This document shows, piece after piece, positions 56,703 through 64,000 of a stretch of 64,000 nt of DNA (the stretch's first letter is position 1; each line of letters begins with the position of its first letter). The stretch comes from Palsa-504 sp963822765. GTDB taxonomy: Bacteria; Actinomycetota; Actinomycetes; Streptosporangiales; Streptosporangiaceae. A model generated the notes under the pieces. That model was not told the DNA's origin and ran no database searches. It saw only the letters and a list, made by a program, of their open reading frames with translations. The position numbers were made by a program, and so were the translations under genes. The DNA is taken from positions 1 to 64,000 of the forward strand of contig CAWGJL010000054.1 in NCBI GenBank assembly GCA_963822765.1. The letters run 5' to 3'.

Positions 56703-57073
56703 GATTCGTCCGGCGGGGCCAGGTCGCCCATTGACACGATCCCGGCCACCTGCCCGTCCTCGATCACCGGCAGCCTGCGGACCGCGTGCTGGCGCATCAG
56801 CGCCACGGCCACGGCCGCGTCGTCGTCCGCGCGGACTCCGACCAGGTCCCGGCTGCTGAGCGGGCCCACCGGCTCGTCCGGCCCCTTCGACTCCGCCACG
56901 GCCCTGACCACGAGGTCGCGGTCGGTCACCAGGCCGAACAGGGCCTGGTCGCTGACCACGAGGACGGCGCCCACCCCCCAGTCCCGCATGGTCCGCGCGG
57001 CGGTACCAATCGACTGGTGGTAATCCACCCCGATGGGGCCCGGCGTCATCACATCACGCACCTTGGCGTTCAT
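56699..57073 (-). CDS. CBS-pair domain protein (first of two)
   Basis: 124 residues with two CBS motifs (VRDVMTPGPIGVDYHQSIGTAARTMRDWGVGAVLVVS and VALMRQHAVRRLPVIEDGQVAGIVSMGDLA). Start at 57073 after GGAAAGGACG. Translationally coupled to the second CBS gene; the two products may form a heterodimeric nucleotide-sensing ring. No kinase or channel partner lies alongside. Confidence 0.92.
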   Translation of the reverse strand: MNAKVRDVMTPGPIGVDYHQSIGTAARTMRDWGVGAVLVVSDQALFGLVTDRDLVVRAVAESKGPDEPVGPLSSRDLVGVRADDDAAVAVALMRQHAVRRLPVIEDGQVAGIVSMGDLAPPDES

Positions 57074-57221
57074 GACGTCCTTTCCTCCAGGTCGCGGTTC
57101 GGCTGATCCCGTACTCGCTACCAGCCGAGACCAGGCCTAAACAGGAATCCGCGCGTGGAGAAGAACTAGCCGCATGTTACGAGTGAGAAAGGGCGGAATT
57201 GGAGGGGTTTTCAGCGGCGGG

Positions 57222-57686
57222 TCAGGCCCGGCCGAGAAGGCGGTCGAGCGCACGGCTGACCTCGTCGGCCAGGGCGCTGTCGGCCGCGCCGGACGGGCGG
57301 CCTCCGGCGGGCGCCGGACCCCCGGCGGGCGCCGGAACCCCGGCGGGCGCCGGACCTCCCGTGGGCGCCGGACCCCCGGCGGGCGCCGGACCTCCCGCGG
57401 GGGCGCGGCCGCTAGCATCGGGGCCGCCGACCGGGACCAGGTCGGGAGTAAGCAGCGCCTCAGGCTCCCGGACCAGGCCGCAGTCCAGGCACTCGACCTG
57501 GCCCAGCCGCCGGATCAGGTGCGCGCTGCGGCACTTGGCGCACCGCTCGAGCTCGGCGGTCCAGTCGGCCGACTCCTGGCACGGCGGGCAGATCAGCACC
57601 AGCTGGTCGTGCACCACCCCGCGCCGCCAGGGACTCTTACCCCGCTCCGGGTCCGTCTGCCGCATGCCGCAGCGGTAACACGGCAC
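57222..57686 (-). CDS. Zinc-ribbon protein with Pro-Ala-Gly repeat tail
   Basis: 154 residues. Two Cys4 knuckle sets: CYRC...CPPC and CAKC...CLDC with spacing typical of rubredoxin-like zinc ribbons (about residues 3-75). A tail of about seven APAGGP-type repeats (about 95-130) follows, then a short helical end. GTG at 57686 is placed 4 bases after GGAGGAGAG. It is downstream of ahpE on the same strand (52-base gap). Function unknown; a nucleic-acid or protein-binding adaptor is possible. Confidence 0.7.
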   Translation of the reverse strand: MPCYRCGMRQTDPERGKSPWRRGVVHDQLVLICPPCQESADWTAELERCAKCRSAHLIRRLGQVECLDCGLVREPEALLTPDLVPVGGPDASGRAPAGGPAPAGGPAPTGGPAPAGVPAPAGGPAPAGGRPSGAADSALADEVSRALDRLLGRA

Positions 57687-57738
57687 CTCTCCTCCACTTT
57701 TCCCCCAGGCCCACCCTTGGTCTCCTACAGGTGCGGCG

Positions 57739-58200
57739 CTAGCCGAGCGCGGCGAGCGCCTTGGAATAGTCCGCCAGGTCGCGCGCCTGCGGGATCGGGT
57801 TGACCACCTTCCACCGCACGACGCCGTCCTTGTCGATGATGAACGTCCCCCGGGTCGCGATGCCGCGCTCGAAGTCGAACACACCGTACAGCTTGGCCAC
57901 GTCCCCGTGCGGCCAGAAGTCCGACAACAGCTCGAACTGGAAGTGCTCCGCGTCGGACCAGGCCCGATGGGTGAACGTGGAGTCCACCGACACGGTGAGC
58001 AGTTCCACGTCGTCGCGGGTCACCTCGGGGAACTCGTCGCGCATCGCGCACAGCTCGCTGGTGCACACGCCGCTGAACGCCAGCGGGTAGAAGACCAGCA
58101 CGACGTTCTTGGCGCCGCGGAAGCCGGACAGCCGCACGGGCGTGCCGTGCTGGTCCCTCAGCTCGAAATCAGGCGCCCTGTCGCCAACCTCCACCGCCAT
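57739..58200 (-). CDS. ahpE: AhpE-type one-cysteine peroxiredoxin
   Basis: 153 residues, by memory the same length as M. tuberculosis AhpE. The peroxidatic cysteine is Cys46 in YPLAFSGVCTSELC; FIIDKDGVVRWKV is the conserved core strand. It reduces peroxides and peroxynitrite in the cytoplasm, recycled by mycoredoxin/mycothiol in related species. ATG at 58200 after AAAGGA. Between it and the DUF3052 gene lies the inverted repeat at 58278-58309. Confidence 0.9.
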   Translation of the reverse strand: MAVEVGDRAPDFELRDQHGTPVRLSGFRGAKNVVLVFYPLAFSGVCTSELCAMRDEFPEVTRDDVELLTVSVDSTFTHRAWSDAEHFQFELLSDFWPHGDVAKLYGVFDFERGIATRGTFIIDKDGVVRWKVVNPIPQARDLADYSKALAALG

Positions 58201-58277
58201 GCCTGGTCCTTTCGCTGGAGCAAATGGGTGCTCGTTACCACCCAAGTCTGCCACCTGACCGCGGGCGGGGAACCACG

Positions 58278-58309
58278 GTCCGTTCGGCATATATATAAGG
58301 TGAACGGAC
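58278..58309. repeat. Inverted repeat of the CCACGGTCCGTTCGG family
   Basis: gtccgttc (58278-58285) and its exact inverse (58302-58309) flank a 16-base spacer containing tatatata. The left side belongs to the 20-base motif gggaaccacggtccgttcgg (58268-58287), which recurs with one change, inverted, inside aceE. It sits between DUF3052 and ahpE and could be a terminator, operator or mobile palindrome. Confidence 0.55.
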
Positions 58310-58324
58310 GGTCAGTCTGGTCCT

Positions 58325-58753
58325 CTACCGGCGTGCCTTCGGCGCCACCAATCGCGTGCCCGACCAGTCGCGGGCCGCGCTTACGCTCGAGGTCTGGGAC
58401 AGCCCGGCCGTCGGCGCCGCCTCGCCGATGTCGCTCGGCTCGACGTGGCCCTCACGGCCCGCCTTCGGCGTCAGCAGCCAGATGTACCCCCCGTCGGCCA
58501 GCGGCGTGAGGGCGTCGACCAGCGCGTCGACCAGGTCGCCGTCGCCGTCGCGCCACCAGAGCAGGACCACGTCGACCACGTCGTCGTAGTCCTCATCGAC
58601 CAGCTCTACACCGTCCACCTTGGTAATCGCGCCGCGCAACTGCTCGTCGCAATCATCGTCGTAGCCGATCTCCTGCACCACCTGGCCCGGCTTGATACCA
58701 AGTCGCTCGGCCTGGCCGCGTTCATCCTGGGCCTGGCCCGCGGTCGCGCTCAC
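58325..58753 (-). CDS. DUF3052 protein
   Basis: 142 residues: GIKPGQVVQEIGYDDDCDEQLRGAI, a strongly acidic centre (DEDYDDVVDVVLLWWRDGDGDLVDAL) and a conserved DGGYIWLLTPKAGREGHVEPSDIGEAAPTAGLSQTSSVSAARDWSGTRL. Family function is unknown; it is widespread beside aceE in actinobacteria. GTG at 58753 after AAGGAGG. It is divergent from aceE. Confidence 0.88.
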   Translation of the reverse strand: MSATAGQAQDERGQAERLGIKPGQVVQEIGYDDDCDEQLRGAITKVDGVELVDEDYDDVVDVVLLWWRDGDGDLVDALVDALTPLADGGYIWLLTPKAGREGHVEPSDIGEAAPTAGLSQTSSVSAARDWSGTRLVAPKARR

Positions 58754-59203
58754 TGCGTCCTCCTTGAATCCCTCCCCGCATCAGCGCACGCCTTGCGATG
58801 CCTGGCCCTCTGTAAATCTTCAGGGCCAGCCCCCTCGACGGCGATGATGCGTCAGCACTTCTTGTTGGGACAGTTCACACTGGGTCGGCCCGGCGCGCAA
58901 GTGGCAATCGCCCCGGCCGGGAAAACCGCCGCCATAAATTGATCTGCCCGATCCGTCAGCGGTTACGCTGAGCAGTTCCAGGCACGTAGAGTAACGAAGC
59001 GCTCTGCTCTTGGCGAAACTGGCCCCCGGCCGCACGTTGCGGGCCCCGGGCGGTGCGCTGCTTCTCCCAGATGGCGGTTACCGTCAAGTAGAGATGCGCT
59101 CGGGGCCAGTTCGTACGACGATTGGTCTGGACAACACATCACGAAGGTTCTGCGACCCGCGGCCGTACAGCCGCCCGATCTACGCGGAAGGCGAGGCTCC
59201 CCC
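58754..59203. other. 450-base divergent control region between DUF3052 and aceE
   Basis: Contains a hairpin ctggccct/agggccag (58802-58809 and 58822-58829) and short A+T-rich spots (ccataaattgatc at about 58932, ggttacgctgag at about 58960), probably promoter elements. No reading frame or RNA gene was recognised. Leader length for aceE could be up to a few hundred bases. Confidence 0.5.
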
Positions 59204-62050
<2,847 letters not shown>

Positions 62051-62057
62051 GCAGGTT

Positions 62058-63278
62058 ATGACCGAAAAGCGGGCCCGGGCCGGTGGGCCCCGGGTGAACG
62101 CGGAGACCGTGCGGCGGATCGAGCGGGCCACCGGGGCGCTCGGCACGGCCGCGATCGCCGCGATGGACAAGCGGCTGCCGTGGTTCCGGAGCATGTCGGC
62201 CGAGAACCGGTCCTGGCTCGGGCTGGTCGCGCAGGCCGCGATCGCCGCGTTCCTGGACTGGATCAAGCACCCGGAGCGGAACCGCCCCGCGGTGACCCAG
62301 GTGTTCGGCACCGCGCCGCGCGAGCTGGCCCGGGCGGTCAGCCTGCAGCACGCGGTCGAGATGATGCGGGTCATCATCGACGCGGTCGAGGCCCAGGTCG
62401 ACGAGCTGGCCGCACCGGGCAACGAGGCCGAGCTGCGCGAGGCGGTGCTGGCCTACGCGCGGGAGATCGCCTTCAGCGCGGCCCTGGTATACGCGCGGAC
62501 CGCGGAGGCGCGCGGCGCGTGGGACGCCCGGCTGGAGGCGCTGGTGGTCGACTCCCTGGTCCACGGCGAGACCGACGACTCGCTGCGCTCCTGGGCTTCG
62601 GCGCTGAACTGGTCGTCATCCCCGGTCACGGTGGTGGTCGGCACCATCGGCGACGAGGACGACGGCGAGGAGGAGGGCAAGGGACACGCTCCGGCCGGGG
62701 TGGAGCCGCTGATCGAGGACCTGCGGGCCCAGGCCCGGCGGGCCCGGCTCGACCTGCTGGCCGGCGTGCACGGCAACCGGCTCATCCTGGTCATCGGGGG
62801 GAGCGATGACCCGATCGCGGCCGCCGAGCGGTTCGCCGGGCGGTTCGGGCCCGGGCCGGTGATCGCCGGGCCGCTGGTCCGCGACCTGCGTACCGCGTCG
62901 GTCTCGGCGCGGGCGGCGCTGTCCGCGCTGCGCGCCGCCCCGGCCTGGCCGGACGCGCCGCGTCCGGCCGGCGCGGACGACCTGCTGCCCGAACGCGCGC
63001 TGGACGGGGACCCGGACGCCCGGGCCACCTTGATCAGCGACGTCTACGAGCCGCTGCTGGGCGGCGGGCACGCCCTGCTCGACACGCTCACGACCTACCT
63101 GGAGCAGGGCTCTTCACTGGAAGCAACCGCACGGCTGCTGTTCGTACACCCCAATACGGTGCGCTACCGGCTGCGGCGCGTCGCGGAGGTCACCGACTAC
63201 ACGCCCTCGGCCGGGCGGGACGGCTTCACGCTGTGGGTGGCGGTCGCCTTGGGGCGCCTGGCGGCCAGGCGCACCTGA
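62058..63278 (+). CDS. fasR: FasR-like PucR-type transcriptional regulator of fatty acid synthesis
   Basis: 406 residues. An N-terminal effector region (about 1-210), a GGDEF-like degenerate middle, and the C-terminal PucR helix-turn-helix SSLEATARLLFVHPNTVRYRLRRVAEVTDYTP (about 352-385). In related organisms FasR activates the fabD-acpP operon and responds to acyl-CoA. Position between aceE and fabD matches. ATG at 62058, 7 bases after the aceE stop. Confidence 0.88.
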   Translation: MTEKRARAGGPRVNAETVRRIERATGALGTAAIAAMDKRLPWFRSMSAENRSWLGLVAQAAIAAFLDWIKHPERNRPAVTQVFGTAPRELARAVSLQHAVEMMRVIIDAVEAQVDELAAPGNEAELREAVLAYAREIAFSAALVYARTAEARGAWDARLEALVVDSLVHGETDDSLRSWASALNWSSSPVTVVVGTIGDEDDGEEEGKGHAPAGVEPLIEDLRAQARRARLDLLAGVHGNRLILVIGGSDDPIAAAERFAGRFGPGPVIAGPLVRDLRTASVSARAALSALRAAPAWPDAPRPAGADDLLPERALDGDPDARATLISDVYEPLLGGGHALLDTLTTYLEQGSSLEATARLLFVHPNTVRYRLRRVAEVTDYTPSAGRDGFTLWVAVALGRLAARRT

Positions 63279-63401
63279 CGATCGTGACGTCACGGTAACG
63301 TTTAGATGAATATCGTTTGTAGGAATGCGCCAAGAACACGGCAGCCAACTTCGTACTGTTCGGCATTCATGTGGCGGAGTCCTACAGGGCACCCTAAAGG
63401 G
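63279..63401. promoter_or_regulatory. fabD upstream region
   Basis: 123 bases with an A+T-rich centre (ggtaacgtttagatgaatatcgtttg, about 63291-63319) unusual for this DNA, likely holding the promoter and FasR-binding site of the fatty-acid synthesis operon. No specific operator could be aligned. Confidence 0.5.
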
Positions 63402-64000
63402 ATGCTTATCATCACCGCACCGGGGCAGGGCGCGCAGACGCCAGGTTTCCTTGCTCCCTGGCTCGAGGTACCCGGCGTCGCGGAGCGTCTGGGTGCCGCC
63501 TCCGAGCTGGCGGGCTGCGACCTGATCAGGTACGGAACCACCGCCGACGCCGACGAGATCCGGGATACGGCGATCGCGCAGCCGCTGCTGGTGGCGGCCG
63601 CGCTGGCCGCGGCGGGCGCGCTGGCGGGCGGCATGCACGCCGACGCGGTGGCCGGGCACAGCGTCGGAGAACTGGCGGCCGGGGTGCTGGCCGGGGTGCT
63701 GAGCGCGGACGATGCGATGCGCCTGGTCAGGGTGCGCGGCCGCGGCCATGGCGGCGGCCTCGGCGGTCCAGCCGACCGGGATGACGGCCGTCCTGGGCGG
63801 TGACGAGGAAACGGTGCTGGCGGCCATCGCCCGGCACGGCCTGACCCCGGCGAACATCAACGCGGCCGGGCAGATCGTGGCCGCCGGGGCGATCGCGGAC
63901 CTGGCGGCCTTCGCGGCCGACCCGCCGGCCGGCGCCCGGCTGCGCCCGCTGCAGGTGGCCGGGGCCTTCCACACCAGGTACATGGCGCCCGCGGTCGCGG
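63402..64000 (+). CDS. fabD: Malonyl-CoA:ACP transacylase, apparent +1 frameshift, partial
   Basis: Transfers malonyl groups to acyl-carrier protein in type II fatty acid synthesis. The first frame (63402-63743) carries MLIITAPGQGAQTPGF and the nucleophile Ser87 in AGHSVGEL, then degrades into RGRGHGGG. The conserved continuation GRAMAAA..., LTPANINAAGQIVAAG and VAGAFHTRYMAPAV (with catalytic His) is in the +1 frame from 63745 to the window edge. Removing one G at 63744/63745 restores a single reading frame. Because fabD is normally essential, a sequencing error is more likely than a true mutation. C-terminus lies outside the window. Confidence 0.9.

Overview
The window is very GC-rich actinobacterial chromosome (roughly 70% G+C by eye; GTG and TTG starts are common, and WhiB, ANTAR, SpoIIE-type phosphatase, SigB/F-type sigma and FasR-type genes are present). 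The right end carries ahpE, a DUF3052 gene, aceE, a fasR-like gene and fabD. As I recall, M. tuberculosis Rv2238c-Rv2243 has the same genes in the same order, which supports an Actinomycetota chromosome. The order or genus cannot be fixed from the sequence alone. No rRNA, tRNA, CRISPR array or phage module was seen.

Layout. (1) 1-3,531: an IS1182-type element whose transposase gene is split by an IS256-type element; removing the insert and one target-site copy restores the frame exactly. (2) 3.6-7.9 kb: beta-carbonic anhydrase, DsbA-like protein, a kinase-less membrane sensor module, a cyclase-family hydrolase and a PaaX-type repressor, then the truncated remnant of a VapBC-like toxin-antitoxin pair. 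(3) 8.3-28.9 kb: genes for aerobic CoA-thioester catabolism of an aromatic acid, probably 2-aminobenzoate or salicylate: RidA, two acyl-CoA ligases, a monooxygenase/Old-Yellow-Enzyme fusion, acyl-CoA dehydrogenase, enoyl-CoA hydratase and an HpaB-like hydroxylase. A LuxR-type ATPase regulator sits among them, and a secreted beta-propeller protein, a methyltransferase, an ECF sigma factor and a cyclase/ATPase/TPR regulator are interspersed. (4) 28.9-38.6 kb: small membrane proteins, two TetR regulators, an MFS exporter with visible paired operators, a beta-lactamase-fold hydrolase, PrxQ, a phytanoyl-CoA-dioxygenase-like protein, and a short run of phased DnaA-box-like sequences.

(5) 38.7-57.1 kb: a dense stress-signalling island. 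It holds an RsbW-like kinase and a STAS antagonist, a glycosyltransferase behind a SigB-like promoter, hemerythrin, an aldehyde-dehydrogenase-like protein that lacks the catalytic Glu, an ANTAR protein with a GAF/PAS/PP2C phosphatase, and a soluble five-repeat poly-HAMP hybrid histidine kinase. A WhiB-like protein, a SigB/F-type sigma factor, small stress membrane proteins, a second PP2C phosphatase, a GAF-ANTAR protein, a HhH-GPD protein and two CBS-pair proteins follow. Together they look like a partner-switching general stress response with phosphorelay, redox and RNA-level outputs. (6) 57.2-64.0 kb: the ahpE/DUF3052 and aceE/fasR/fabD block linking pyruvate dehydrogenase to fatty-acid synthesis. 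fabD carries an apparent one-base insertion and runs off the window.

The least explained items are the poly-HAMP kinase with its sigma/phosphatase neighbourhood, the RidA-containing aminobenzoyl-CoA gene set, a pair of paralogous 65-66-residue membrane proteins, a dispersed palindromic motif that also sits inside aceE, and the phased DnaA-box-like cluster.
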